A stretch of DNA of 30,300 nucleotides, from assembly GCA_934630375.1 (NCBI GenBank), contig CAKTVQ010000017.1, forward strand, positions 1-30,300, in the 5' to 3' direction. A program made the translations under genes and the position numbers. Positions 13,217 through 21,509 of the stretch are shown piece after piece. The notes under the pieces were generated by a model. It did not search any database. It was given only the letters and a program-made list of their open reading frames with translations, and had not been told where the DNA came from. This DNA is from an uncultured Collinsella sp. Its GTDB lineage: Bacteria > Actinomycetota > Coriobacteriia > Coriobacteriales > Coriobacteriaceae. Each line of letters begins with the position of its first letter. The stretch's first letter is position 1.

Positions 13217-14154
13217 TAGGCAGCCTCAATACGATGCAGGATATCCTCAACGACCTCATCGATCGTCAATTCATCCATATCAAACCACGCGATACGGTCA
13301 TCGCGCTTAAACCACGAAAGCTGACGCTTGGCATAACGACGCGAACGCATCTTAATGAGTTCGCGAGCCTCATCCATGCTCATCACGCCATTGAAAGCAT
13401 CAATGATCTCTTTATAGCCAATTGCCTGCATCGACGTCAGGGCATCTCCCAGCCCCTGGTCCATAAGACCGCGGACCTCATCGACAAGACCCTGCTCAAA
13501 CATCAGATCGACGCGCAGATTAATGCGCTCGTAGAGCACCTCGCGATTACGCGTCAAACCAAACCATAGGGCATGATAATGCTCGCGCGGAACACTAAAC
13601 TGACTTTTTTGCTGTGCATAGGAGATACCATCATCATGCATCTCGAGCGCACGAATCACACGGCGCACGTTATGGGGATGAATAACAGCAGCCGATTCTG
13701 GATCGCGCTCGGCAAGCAGGGCATGCAGTTCTTCCTCGCCAATACGCTCGGCAAGCTCCTGATAGCCCGCACGGCGATCGTCCTCAAGTTCACCCGAGGG
13801 AAAGTCCATCTCATCGAGGGCGGCCTTGAGATACAGCCCCGTACCTCCGCAAAAAACCGGCAGGCAACCCGAACCAAGGAGACGTTCAACATGCGCGCGA
13901 GCGTCAGCCTGATAAAGCGCAGCAGAATATGCCACACCCGGCTCTACAATGTCGACGAGACGCAGCGGCGCCGTGCACTCATCGGGCGCCATCTTTGCGG
14001 TACCGATGTCCATGCCGCGATAGATTTGCATCGCATCGCACGACAGCACTTCGGACGAAAGACGAGCTGCCAAACGGTCGGCAACATCACTCTTACCAAC
14101 CGCCGTCGGACCGACGATCGCAACGGCGGAAAGACCTGCCCCGGGAGAAACCAT
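13216..14154 (-). CDS. miaA: tRNA dimethylallyltransferase
   Basis: A 312-residue enzyme that adds a dimethylallyl group to N6 of A37 in tRNAs reading codons that start with U. The N-terminal P-loop AIVGPTAVGKSDVA, followed by LSCDAMQIYRGMDIGTAK and the FCGGTGLYLKA segment, are MiaA signatures; the C-terminal EARELIKMRSRRYAKRQLSWF is conserved too. The product is the substrate for MiaB, encoded immediately upstream. The ATG overlaps the miaB stop by one base, and the stop overlaps the hflX start by one base, forming a tight unit. Confidence 0.96.
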   Translation of the reverse strand: MVSPGAGLSAVAIVGPTAVGKSDVADRLAARLSSEVLSCDAMQIYRGMDIGTAKMAPDECTAPLRLVDIVEPGVAYSAALYQADARAHVERLLGSGCLPVFCGGTGLYLKAALDEMDFPSGELEDDRRAGYQELAERIGEEELHALLAERDPESAAVIHPHNVRRVIRALEMHDDGISYAQQKSQFSVPREHYHALWFGLTRNREVLYERINLRVDLMFEQGLVDEVRGLMDQGLGDALTSMQAIGYKEIIDAFNGVMSMDEARELIKMRSRRYAKRQLSWFKRDDRIAWFDMDELTIDEVVEDILHRIEAA

Positions 14155-15530
14155 TAGCGCGGCTCGCCCACAACGGAACCGGACAAATACCAGGTCTTGG
14201 CAACGTCAACATCAACATCAACAATCTTGCCAACAAGCTGATCGATGCTGTAACCCTCGGGGATAGGCGCATGCACGGTCTGATTCTTGGGACTCTTGCC
14301 CAGCAGGACCGCATCGTTCTTTTTACTCGTTCCCTCAATGAGCGCCGGAACCACAGTATGAAGCTCGCCCTGGTTATACTCGTGTGCCGTGGTCTCGATA
14401 ACCTTAACCAAGCGATTGAAACGCTCGAGAATAACCTCATGCGGCGTAGGATCGTCAATCTCGGCGGCCGGGGTACCGGCCCGCTTGGAATAGATGAAGG
14501 TATAGGCCTGAGCATAGCGGACCGTCTCGGCAAGTGAGAGCGTCTGCTCAAAGTCTTCTTCAGTCTCACCCGGGAAGCCAACGATAATGTCGGTCGAGAG
14601 CGCGATATCGGGCATGCGGTTGCGAATGCGATCGACAAGGCCCAGATAGTCCTCGCGTGTATAACGGCGATTCATCTCTTTGAGGATCCGCGTCGAACCT
14701 GACTGGACGGCCAAGTGCAGCTGCGGCATAACGGCAGGCGTCTCGGCCATGGCGTCGATGGTCTCGGGCAACAGGTCCTTGGGATGCGAAGACGTAAAGA
14801 AGATGCGCTCCACGCCCGTATCGCCCACGGCACGCAGCAGATCGGCAAAACGCGGCTTGCCAAACAGATCGCGACCATATGAGTTAACGTTTTGGCCCAG
14901 CAGCGTAATCTCACGCACGCCCTGGCGCACCAAACCGGTCACCTCGTCGACAATCTCCTCGAAGGGGCGGCTCTTTTCGCGACCGCGCACGTACGGCACG
15001 ATGCAATAGGTGCAGAAATTATTGCAGCCCGTCATGATGGGCACCCAGGCGTGATACTGAGTCTCGCGATGCCACGGCATGCTCATGGCATCCGTATCCT
15101 CATGCTCATTGGTGCGGATATGACGCTTACCATCAAGGAACGCCTCGGCAATGAGCTCGGCCACATGTGCAATGGAATGCGTGCCAAAGATGACATTGAC
15201 GTTATCGACGTTGGTGAGCAGGCCCTCGCCATCGCGCTGCGCGATGCAACCGCCAACGGCAACCACGCGCTTGCCCGAAGGCAAAGGCGGCAGGCTTTTG
15301 CAGGAATTGCACTGACCGTACAGGCGAGTATCGGCGGCCTCGCGCACGCAGCACGTCATGAAGACAACGATATCGGCATGCGCGGGATCGAGCGCCATGA
15401 GGCAGCCATACGAATCAAGCAGACCGCTCACACGCTCGGAGTCGTGCTGATTCATCTGGCAGCCAAAGGTGCGGATAAAGTAGGTTTTACCGGCAAGAAT
15501 ATCGCGTACGGAACGCTGGTCCATGTGCAT
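14154..15530 (-). CDS. miaB: tRNA-2-methylthio-N6-dimethylallyladenosine synthase
   Basis: A 458-residue radical SAM methylthiotransferase acting on i6A37 of tRNA. An N-terminal UPF0004 domain carries auxiliary-cluster cysteines (TFGCQMNQHD, MTCCVREAA, GGCIAQR). The radical SAM cluster is CNNFCTYC, Cys169, Cys173 and Cys176. A C-terminal TRAM domain (about 395-455) binds RNA. The start may be ATG 15530 or ATG 15524; TTAGGA sits just before both. It lies 39 bp after spoVS and is directly followed by miaA, so both steps of the tRNA modification are made together. The paralogue rimO at 22158-23507 acts on ribosomal protein S12. Confidence 0.96.
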   Translation of the reverse strand: MHMDQRSVRDILAGKTYFIRTFGCQMNQHDSERVSGLLDSYGCLMALDPAHADIVVFMTCCVREAADTRLYGQCNSCKSLPPLPSGKRVVAVGGCIAQRDGEGLLTNVDNVNVIFGTHSIAHVAELIAEAFLDGKRHIRTNEHEDTDAMSMPWHRETQYHAWVPIMTGCNNFCTYCIVPYVRGREKSRPFEEIVDEVTGLVRQGVREITLLGQNVNSYGRDLFGKPRFADLLRAVGDTGVERIFFTSSHPKDLLPETIDAMAETPAVMPQLHLAVQSGSTRILKEMNRRYTREDYLGLVDRIRNRMPDIALSTDIIVGFPGETEEDFEQTLSLAETVRYAQAYTFIYSKRAGTPAAEIDDPTPHEVILERFNRLVKVIETTAHEYNQGELHTVVPALIEGTSKKNDAVLLGKSPKNQTVHAPIPEGYSIDQLVGKIVDVDVDVAKTWYLSGSVVGEPR

Positions 15531-15569
15531 AAGTCCTAACGATGGGGAGCGAAACGAGGCAAGCAGAAG

Positions 15570-15887
15570 CTATGCCACAGGCTTAACATCATCCATGACG
15601 ACGTTATCCATAGCAGCTCGATTGATCTGGTGAACGTAGATAGAAAGGCGGATGGCCGTGCGCGACTCCCCGTTAATGAGGATGTCGGAGAACACGGGCG
15701 CGCAAGAAATATCAAAACCGGTTGGAATCAAAAAACCGCGCGCGATAGCAACGGCCTTAATGGCCTGGTTGACGGCACCGGCGCCGACACACTGGATGTT
15801 GACGGGTACACCATCCTTGACCATGCCGGCGATGGCGCCGGCAACGGACGCGGGCGATGATTTGCTTGATACCTTCAGGCAATCCAT
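15570..15887 (-). CDS. spoVS: Stage V sporulation protein S (SpoVS) family, Alba-like
   Basis: A 105-residue small protein of the SpoVS family, an Alba-like fold that may bind nucleic acid. MDCLKVSSKSSPASVAGAIAG at the N-terminus, CVGAGAVNQAIKAVAIARGFL in the middle and RTAIRLSIYV near the end are diagnostic. It is about 15-20 residues longer at the C-terminus than the Bacillus protein. The start at 15887 has AGGAG 8 bases upstream; an open extension to 15962 is not conserved. Nothing in the window suggests sporulation, and family members occur in non-sporulating bacteria. It sits after rny and the GHKL ATPase gene, matching the rny-ymdB-spoVS order of Bacillus apart from the middle gene. Confidence 0.92.
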   Translation of the reverse strand: MDCLKVSSKSSPASVAGAIAGMVKDGVPVNIQCVGAGAVNQAIKAVAIARGFLIPTGFDISCAPVFSDILINGESRTAIRLSIYVHQINRAAMDNVVMDDVKPVA

Positions 15888-15961
15888 GAAGAAACTCCTG
15901 CATTTAAAAGTACGTTTTAACTGCAATAACTGTATCGTACCGAGTGGACTCGGTAAAGGCA

Positions 15962-17047
15962 CTATTCCTCTTTGGCAAGATCAAAGGTCACGGTGATTCG
16001 ATCACGCGAAACACGGATCTTTGGGTCGCCGCAAAGGTTGAGATAGTACCGGGCGGCAAGGTCATTAAAGTCGCGTTCCACAGCACGCGAAAACTGTGCC
16101 ATGTCATCCTTGGCAATACGTAGCCCGCGACGATCCTTCGCGAGATCGACAGGAGCCGGCGCATGCGAGGACGAATCACGCTCGCGCAGCAGACGCGCGG
16201 TCACACCGCGAACGGGCTTAATCTGCCCTGCCAAAATGCGATGGGCCGTGCGCTCGGACATCTCAAGACCCAAACCCGAACAAATACGGATAAAGTCCTC
16301 GGCATCAGAAGCAAGGCCTAAACGATCGACAACCGGAAGCTCGCTCTCGTCATCAATGAATAGGAGACGAGAGGTATCAAGCCGGCTTGACGCCTGAGCA
16401 TAAAGGGTCGCGGCAATCTCAGACGGAGAACCAAGATAGACATCGCAACCACGCAACTCCTCGAGCGCAAACTCACAAGCAGCGCGAATAATATTATGTG
16501 GACCGCGAGCGCAGACATAACGTCCGTCTTCATCCTTGACGGCCTGGGGCCAGCTGGACTGATTGGCACGCTCACTGAGGCGGTCGGCCGCGACGCTCAC
16601 CTTAAAGGCTGAACCAAGATCGACACCGGACGTGACCACACGGGCCTCATCGGTGTTCTGCTTGATCGAAAACAATGCCATGCCACGACCGTGAACGCCC
16701 CAACGGTCCATCTTCATGCTCTCGAGCTTGGAGGTAACGCGGGCATCGAAGATTCGCTCTTGCATATCCTGCGGAACGCCCGAACCGTTATCCAGAAAGA
16801 CAAGCGTGCGGACGCCGTCTTCCTTGGTCGTGGCGAGATAGACCTTGTCGGCGCCGGCATCGCGAGCATTACGGAGCATTTCGATGACGATATCCTCGAC
16901 ATGCTGAATGTCGTGCTTTGCCTGGCGCCGCTCGGCCTCCGAAACGCGGAGGCGGACATACCCCTCGCCAAGGTTCTCCTCGACGCGAAGGTTGCCCTCC
17001 CCCGACATCGACGCGATAAATGAGATGAGCTCGTTCGCGTCGCTCAT
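15962..17047 (-). CDS. GHKL-type ATPase of unknown function
   Basis: A 361-residue protein with an N-terminal Bergerat (GHKL) ATP-binding fold: N box EMLRNARDAGA (Glu56, Asn60), G1 box DNGSG (Asp86) and G2 box GVHGRGMALFSIK (117-129). The set resembles MutL, Hsp90 and topoisomerase VI B rather than a histidine kinase, since no dimerisation/phosphoacceptor domain or membrane helix is present. The C-terminal two thirds are not recognised; residues 289-300 (RDSSSHAPAPVD) look like a flexible link. The start is 1 bp after the rny stop with no clear ribosome binding site, so it is translationally coupled to RNase Y. It occupies the place that ymdB holds in Firmicutes. A role in RNA or DNA metabolism is only inferred. 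Confidence 0.8.
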   Translation of the reverse strand: MSDANELISFIASMSGEGNLRVEENLGEGYVRLRVSEAERRQAKHDIQHVEDIVIEMLRNARDAGADKVYLATTKEDGVRTLVFLDNGSGVPQDMQERIFDARVTSKLESMKMDRWGVHGRGMALFSIKQNTDEARVVTSGVDLGSAFKVSVAADRLSERANQSSWPQAVKDEDGRYVCARGPHNIIRAACEFALEELRGCDVYLGSPSEIAATLYAQASSRLDTSRLLFIDDESELPVVDRLGLASDAEDFIRICSGLGLEMSERTAHRILAGQIKPVRGVTARLLRERDSSSHAPAPVDLAKDRRGLRIAKDDMAQFSRAVERDFNDLAARYYLNLCGDPKIRVSRDRITVTFDLAKEE

Positions 17048-17048
17048 G

Positions 17049-18599
17049 TTATTTAGCGATATCGACAGCGCGGCTCTCGCGAATCACGACGACGCGCACC
17101 TGACCGGGATACTCCATCTCTTCCTCGATCTGATGGGCGATATCGTGAGCCAGGACCGTGGACTGGGCATCGGAGATCTTGTCCGGCTGAACCATGACGT
17201 GGACCTCGCGACCAGCCTGCATGGCATAAGTACGCTCGACGCCGTCATGGGAGTTGGCGATCTCCTCGAGCTTCTCAAGACGCTTGATGTAGTTCTCGGC
17301 AGACTCGCGACGGGCACCGGGGCGAGAGGCAGAGACAGCATCGGCGGCCTGTACCAGAACATCGAGCACCGTGTTGGGGTCGACATCGGCATGGTGAGCC
17401 TCGATAGCGTGGACGATAACGGGCTTCTCGCCATAACGGCGGGCCAGCTCGGCACCGATGACGGCATGCGGGCCCTCGACATCATGGTCGATTGCCTTAC
17501 CCAGGTCGTGCAGCAGGCCGGCGCGCTTGGCAGTCACAACGTCCAGGCCAAGCTCGGAAGCCATCACGCCGCACAGATCAGAGACCTCGAGGGAGTGCTG
17601 AAGCACGTTCTGACCAAACGAGGTACGGTAGCGCAGGGCACCAAGGGTCTTGACGATCTCGGGGTGCAGGTCGTGGATGCCGGTATCGAAGGCAGCCTGC
17701 TCGCCAGCCTCGCGCACGCGCTGCTGAACCAGGTCGGCGGCCTTGTGATACATCTCCTCGATACGGGCAGGGTGAATGCGGCCGTCGGCGATAAGGTTCT
17801 CAAGGGCGACACGGGCGGTCTCACGACGGACCGGGTCGAAGCTCGAAAGAACGACGGTCTCGGGCGTGTCGTCGATCACGAGGTTGACGCCGGAAACCTG
17901 CTCGAAGGTCCGGATGTTGCGACCCTCGCGACCGATGATACGGCCCTTGAGGTCATCAGAGGGAATGTGCACGGAGGTAACAGTGACCTCGGCAGTGTGA
18001 TCGGCAGCGCAGCGCTGAATCGCCAGAGACAGAATCTCCTGGGCGGTCTTGTGGCACTCGGCGCGAACCTGCTGCTCGGACTCGCGAATGATCGTGGCGG
18101 CCTCGTGGGTGACCTCGCCGCGAACCTTATCAAGGAGCTCCTTGTGCGCGTCCTCGCGGGTAAGGTCGGCGATACGCTCAAGCTCGGAGGTCTGCTTTGC
18201 GCAGAGCTCCTCGAGCTCACGGGAGCGCTTCTCGACCTGACCGGCCTGGCTGGACAACTGATGCTCGCGCTTGTCGAGAGCGTCGTTGCGGCGATCGAGA
18301 GATTCCTCGCGCTGCATCACGCGGTTCTCGAGCGTACGAATCTCGTTCTTACGCTGCTTGTCCTCGGCCTCAGCGGCCTGCTTGTTCTTGATGATCTCCT
18401 CTTTAGCCTCGAGCAGAGCCTCTTTTTTGAGGGTCTCGGCCTGACGCTTAGCATCACCGATCAGGGACTCAGCCTGTGCGTGTGCCGACTGGATTTTTTC
18501 GTCGGCCTCGTGAAGACTACCCTGCTTGGCGGTGCGCATGTAGGCAATGGCGGCGATGGCACCCAAAACGATGCCAACGAGCGCTGCGATGATAGGCAT
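17049..18599 (-). CDS. rny: Ribonuclease Y
   Basis: A 516-residue membrane-anchored endoribonuclease that initiates mRNA decay. Order: transmembrane helix (about 2-21), long charged coiled coil (about 25-190), KH domain (about 205-270, with [14 protein letters not shown]) and HD domain (about 330-425) with the metal-binding His364-Asp365 in GLLHDLGKA. Length and layout are standard. ATG 18599 is chosen because AAGGAG lies 5 bases upstream; a GTG at 18605 overlaps that site. It is transcribed from its own TTGACA promoter with a structured leader of about 160 bases, and leads the run with the GHKL ATPase, spoVS, miaB, miaA and hflX. Confidence 0.96.
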   Translation of the reverse strand: MPIIAALVGIVLGAIAAIAYMRTAKQGSLHEADEKIQSAHAQAESLIGDAKRQAETLKKEALLEAKEEIIKNKQAAEAEDKQRKNEIRTLENRVMQREESLDRRNDALDKREHQLSSQAGQVEKRSRELEELCAKQTSELERIADLTREDAHKELLDKVRGEVTHEAATIIRESEQQVRAECHKTAQEILSLAIQRCAADHTAEVTVTSVHIPSDDLKGRIIGREGRNIRTFEQVSGVNLVIDDTPETVVLSSFDPVRRETARVALENLIADGRIHPARIEEMYHKAADLVQQRVREAGEQAAFDTGIHDLHPEIVKTLGALRYRTSFGQNVLQHSLEVSDLCGVMASELGLDVVTAKRAGLLHDLGKAIDHDVEGPHAVIGAELARRYGEKPVIVHAIEAHHADVDPNTVLDVLVQAADAVSASRPGARRESAENYIKRLEKLEEIANSHDGVERTYAMQAGREVHVMVQPDKISDAQSTVLAHDIAHQIEEEMEYPGQVRVVVIRESRAVDIAK

Positions 18600-18634
18600 G
18601 CTCACTCCTTTTTATGGATTCGTTACACAACAAA

Positions 18635-18660
18635 GCGAACCGTCCTTACGAACGGCTCGC
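18635..18660 (-). promoter_or_regulatory. Leader hairpin of rny with U-rich tail
   Basis: In the rny transcript GCGAGCCGU pairs with ACGGUUCGC (9 bp with one G-U) around an 8-base loop and is followed by UUUGUUGUGU. It lies downstream of the rny promoter, about 36 bases before the start codon. It could be an attenuator, a processing site or a protective structure. A smaller stem (18722-18736, CTCATC/GATGAG) lies upstream in the same leader. Confidence 0.55.
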
Positions 18661-18765
18661 GACATTTGAGTAATATGGGCGCAGCTTATGCGGGTCGGAT
18701 ACAGATAAACATATAAACAAACTCATCACAGATGAGCACATATCACAAAGCAAATGACAGTGTTT

Positions 18766-18794
18766 ATCGTACGTTGAACCACAACAACTGTCAA
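18766..18794 (-). promoter_or_regulatory. Promoter of rny operon
   Basis: On the minus strand a consensus TTGACA (18789-18794) is followed after exactly 17 bases by TACGAT (18766-18771). The start point would be near 18759, giving a leader of about 160 bases before rny. Confidence 0.8.
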
Positions 18795-18842
18795 ATAAAT
18801 GGCCCCAGCACGGCGGCTAAAACGCGGTGAACGGCAGGGCCA
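18793..18842 (-). terminator. Probable terminator of recA-recX
   Basis: On the minus strand TGGCCC (18842-18837) pairs with GGGCCA (18805-18800), with further GC pairing possible inside the 31-base loop, followed by TTTATTT. The T-rich tail merges with the -35 of the rny promoter. The stem is short for its loop, so efficiency is uncertain. Confidence 0.5.
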
Positions 18843-18856
18843 CAAAACGCATACGC

Positions 18857-19549
18857 CTAAACCGCACATTCCTCGCGTTCGGCATTAAGACGTGCCTTAA
18901 CGGCATCGGCGGCGATGTGATACGAGAAGCCCTTGCCCATCAAAAACCGAACCAGTTTTTCGAATCCACGCGTCTCTGGAACACGCCGCTTGGCGAGCAG
19001 GGCTGACGCACGCGCCAAATCGTCTTCGACGGCAAAATAATCCTCGGGATAACCGGGAATGTCATCGAGCACGACATGACGGCGCTTGAGCTCGGTCTCG
19101 ATTTTACGCTGTCCCCAACCGCGCCGCTTGCGTTCCTCGATAAAGTACGAGCAAAAGCGGTTCTCGTCTAAAAAGCGATACTCGGTGGCGCGCTCGACCG
19201 CGAAATCGATAGCGGGCTGGTGAAAGCCGAAGCGGGCCAGCTTGTCACGGACCTCACCCGTCGCATGGTCGCGGCGCGATAACATCTCGGTCACCATGGT
19301 AAGCGCACATTTACGCTCGATGAGCTGCACCGCCTCACGAAAGTTATCCCAATCACAGGGAAGATCGGGGCGGTTTTTGACATACAGCCGCGCGACCCGC
19401 ACGGGGATCCAAATGGACCGCTCAAAACCGCCCTCAAGCTCACAATCGATATGTGCGCAAGGCTTTTTGGACGCATATCCGCTCGAGAACGAGGTGGCCG
19501 CCTTCTTATCGGGAAAGACGACCGTGGCCTCGGTCACCGTATACGACAT
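18857..19549 (-). CDS. recX: Regulatory protein RecX
   Basis: A 230-residue modulator that binds RecA filaments and limits their activity. The RecX repeats show as ALTMVTEMLSRRDHATGEVRDKL, then RFLDENRFCSYFIEERKRRGWGQRKIETELKRR and RGFEKLVRFLMGKGFSYHIAADAV. About 75 N-terminal residues precede the first repeat, as in many actinobacterial RecX proteins. The start at 19549 lies 11 bp after the recA stop and has only a weak binding site, so translation probably depends on recA. The order recA-recX is common. Confidence 0.92.
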   Translation of the reverse strand: MSYTVTEATVVFPDKKAATSFSSGYASKKPCAHIDCELEGGFERSIWIPVRVARLYVKNRPDLPCDWDNFREAVQLIERKCALTMVTEMLSRRDHATGEVRDKLARFGFHQPAIDFAVERATEYRFLDENRFCSYFIEERKRRGWGQRKIETELKRRHVVLDDIPGYPEDYFAVEDDLARASALLAKRRVPETRGFEKLVRFLMGKGFSYHIAADAVKARLNAEREECAV

Positions 19550-19560
19550 GAGCGTAACCG

Positions 19561-20709
19561 CTACTCGTCGTCATCATCGAGCATGGCGGAACCATCGATG
19601 GCGTAAAGCTCGTCAAACTCCTCAGGCGCAGGCTGATCGGTCAGCTCGACCTCGGACGGAGCATCGTCATCAAACTCAAGCCCGCAGGCAAGGCGGACCT
19701 TATGCTCAATCTCGTCGGCGCAATCGGGGTGTTCGCGCAGGAACGCCTTGGCGGCCTCGCGACCGTTGCCGAGCTTGTCCTCGCCATAGGCAAACCAGGA
19801 GCCCATCTTCTTGCAGATGCCGCACTCGACAGCCATGTCCAGAATCGAGCCCTCCTTAGAGATGCCCGTACCGTACATGATGTCAAACTCAGCAGAACGG
19901 AACGGAGCTGCCACCTTGTTCTTAACGACCTTGGCGCGCACGCGGTTACCGATAACCTCATCCTTAAGCTTAATGCTGTCGATGCGGCGAATGTCGATAC
20001 GCACCGAAGAGAAAAACTTAAGGGCGCGGCCGCCCGTCGTGGTCTCGGGGTTGCCGAACATGACGCCGATCTTCTCACGCAGTTGGTTAATGAAGATGCA
20101 CGTCGTGTTGGACTTGGACAGCGAGCCGGCAAGCTTGCGGAGCGCCTGACTCATCAGGCGAGCTTGCAAACCGACCGTGGTATCGCCGATTTCTCCCTCG
20201 ATCTCGGCACGCGGGGTCAGCGCGGCGACGGAGTCGACAACGATGGCATCGATGGCACCAGAACGCACAAGCATGTCAACGATCTCGAGCGCCTGCTCAC
20301 CCGTATCGGGCTGGGAAATGAGCACCTCGTCGATATCCACGCCGATGCGCGCGGCATACGTGGGATCGAGCGCGTGCTCGGCATCGATAAATGCCACAAC
20401 GCCACCCATTGCCTGGGCCTCGGCCAAGATCTCGAGCGAAAGCGTCGTCTTACCGGAGGACTCGGGACCGTAGATCTCGACGATTCGGCCGCGCGGCACA
20501 CCGCCGATACCCAGAGCGGCATCGAGTGCCAGAGCGCCCGTAGGGATGGCCTCGACCTCGAGCTCGGGGCCACCGTCGCCGTACCTCATGATGGAACCCT
20601 GGCCGAATTTCTTCTCGATCTCGGCCTTGGTGGTGGCGATCATCTCATCGCGCTCTTTACCCGTCGTGCGAGCATGAACGGTACGTACGGGACCTGAATT
20701 CTTGGCCAT
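19561..20709 (-). CDS. recA: Recombinase RecA
   Basis: A 382-residue recombinase that forms filaments on single-stranded DNA, drives strand exchange and activates LexA self-cleavage. Walker A is GPESSGKTT with Lys87; other core segments are [28 protein letters not shown] and [26 protein letters not shown]. The N-terminus is about 15 residues longer than in E. coli and basic; the tail is acidic. ATG 20709 has GAGGAGGG 8 bases upstream; an upstream extension to 20730 is unlikely. The promoter has a LexA box in its spacer and a phased repeat lies further upstream. recX follows. Confidence 0.98.
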   Translation of the reverse strand: MAKNSGPVRTVHARTTGKERDEMIATTKAEIEKKFGQGSIMRYGDGGPELEVEAIPTGALALDAALGIGGVPRGRIVEIYGPESSGKTTLSLEILAEAQAMGGVVAFIDAEHALDPTYAARIGVDIDEVLISQPDTGEQALEIVDMLVRSGAIDAIVVDSVAALTPRAEIEGEIGDTTVGLQARLMSQALRKLAGSLSKSNTTCIFINQLREKIGVMFGNPETTTGGRALKFFSSVRIDIRRIDSIKLKDEVIGNRVRAKVVKNKVAAPFRSAEFDIMYGTGISKEGSILDMAVECGICKKMGSWFAYGEDKLGNGREAAKAFLREHPDCADEIEHKVRLACGLEFDDDAPSEVELTDQPAPEEFDELYAIDGSAMLDDDDE

Positions 20710-20739
20710 GAAAAGCCCTCCTCTTAACAACCTGCATCG

Positions 20740-20768
20740 ATAATAAACGAACGGCTGTTCGTGGTCAA
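20740..20768 (-). promoter_or_regulatory. recA promoter
   Basis: On the minus strand TTGACC (20763-20768) is followed after 17 bases by TATTAT (20740-20745). The LexA box fills the spacer. The start codon is about 25 bases beyond the expected start point. Confidence 0.8.
20749..20760. promoter_or_regulatory. LexA (SOS) box of recA
   Basis: GAACGGCTGTTC matches the GAAC-N4-GTTC core; with the flanks it reads CGAACGGCTGTTCG. It is the same type as the three boxes beside lexA and lies entirely between the -35 and -10 hexamers. Confidence 0.9.
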
Positions 20769-20810
20769 CCGTTCAGATAAATCATATGCAGCCGACCTTT
20801 CCAAAACCCA

Positions 20811-20860
20811 ACCAAACGCCGACCAAACACTGACCAAATGCTTGACCACAAAGGACCAAA
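20811..20860 (-). repeat. Helically phased TTTGGT(C) repeats upstream of recA
   Basis: ACCAAA (TTTGGT in the recA direction) starts at 20811, 20822, 20833 and 20855, with the variant ACCACA at 20845: steps of 11, 11, 12 and 10 bp. Most units are preceded by G, giving GACCAAA. The array ends about 43 bp upstream of the -35. It could be an array of binding sites on one DNA face or a curvature element. Confidence 0.65.
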
Positions 20861-20935
20861 TATGAACAAGGCAGGCAAAATTTCGTCTACAACCAGCACA
20901 AACGCCAAATGAGCCTAAGGTCCCTATCTCCACAA

Positions 20936-20959
20936 TTAAGGGGCCCGAAGGCCCCTTAA
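20936..20959 (-). terminator. Terminator after cinA
   Basis: TTAAGGGGCC (20936-20945) pairs with GGCCCCTTAA (20950-20959), a 10-bp stem closing a UUCG loop on the minus strand, followed by TTGT. It separates the cinA-side operon from recA. The T-run is short, but the stem includes A-U pairs at its base that can act as tail in either direction. Confidence 0.8.
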
Positions 20960-20966
20960 AACACGT

Positions 20967-21503
20967 CTATTCCATAGAGTTAAGCACAAGGGCAATGCGT
21001 CCCAATGCCTCAGCGACCGCATGGGCACGAACACACGAACGGTCGCCCTCATAGTGGCAGCGCACAGAGTCCACGACCGGCACTTCCCCATCAGCCGCGC
21101 GATACGCCCAGCCAATATAGAAAGTGCCAGCCGGATCGTCCTCAGTGCCGCCGCCGGGGCCGGCATAACCCGTTGCGCTCACTGCAATATCGCTCTGGTA
21201 CAGCTCCAGCGAACCAGCCGCCATCTCGCGCGCGGTCTGATGCGACACCGCGGTATAGCGCTCGAGCGTCTCCTGCTCAACACCCAGAACACGATGCTTG
21301 ATCTCATCGCAGTAGGTCACCGCACCGCCACGCAGCACCGCCGAGGCGCCCGGGATATCGGCAATCGTCGAGGCGATCATACCTGCTGTCAGCGACTCAG
21401 CCGTCGAAACCGTCACGCCCCGAGCGCTCGCGCGCTCGACAATATCACGCGTCAGCTCCTCGTTATGTGCGGAAATCTGCTCAAAAGAGTCCGTCATACC
21501 CAC
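20967..21503 (-). CDS. CinA C-terminal domain protein, nicotinamide-nucleotide amidase
   Basis: A 178-residue protein made only of the CinA C-terminal (PncC-type) domain, which deamidates nicotinamide mononucleotide in NAD recycling. The signatures are VSTAESLTAGMIA at about residues 31-43 and VSATGYAGPGGGTEDDPAGTFYIG at about 108-131. The N-terminal MoCF-like domain of full CinA is absent, as in many bacteria. A GTG start at 21503 fits an AGG five bases upstream; ATG 21497 is an alternative. It begins a few bases after the pgsA stop. The pgsA-cinA-recA order is widespread and historically linked cinA to competence, but no competence gene is seen here. Confidence 0.9.
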   Translation of the reverse strand: MGMTDSFEQISAHNEELTRDIVERASARGVTVSTAESLTAGMIASTIADIPGASAVLRGGAVTYCDEIKHRVLGVEQETLERYTAVSHQTAREMAAGSLELYQSDIAVSATGYAGPGGGTEDDPAGTFYIGWAYRAADGEVPVVDSVRCHYEGDRSCVRAHAVAEALGRIALVLNSME

Positions 21504-21509
21504 CAGGAC

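Noticed and set aside
15570..15887. SpoVS as evidence of sporulation
   Set aside because: SpoVS homologues occur in non-sporulating bacteria, and no other sporulation-specific gene is present.
16908..18716. Plus-strand open frame of 602 codons
   Set aside because: It is antisense to rny and the GHKL ATPase gene, whose motifs are clear. The frame is open because of codon composition; its translation has no recognisable domain and no ribosome binding site.
20967..21503. Truncated cinA pseudogene
   Set aside because: The stand-alone C-terminal domain is a common complete form and its catalytic segments are intact.
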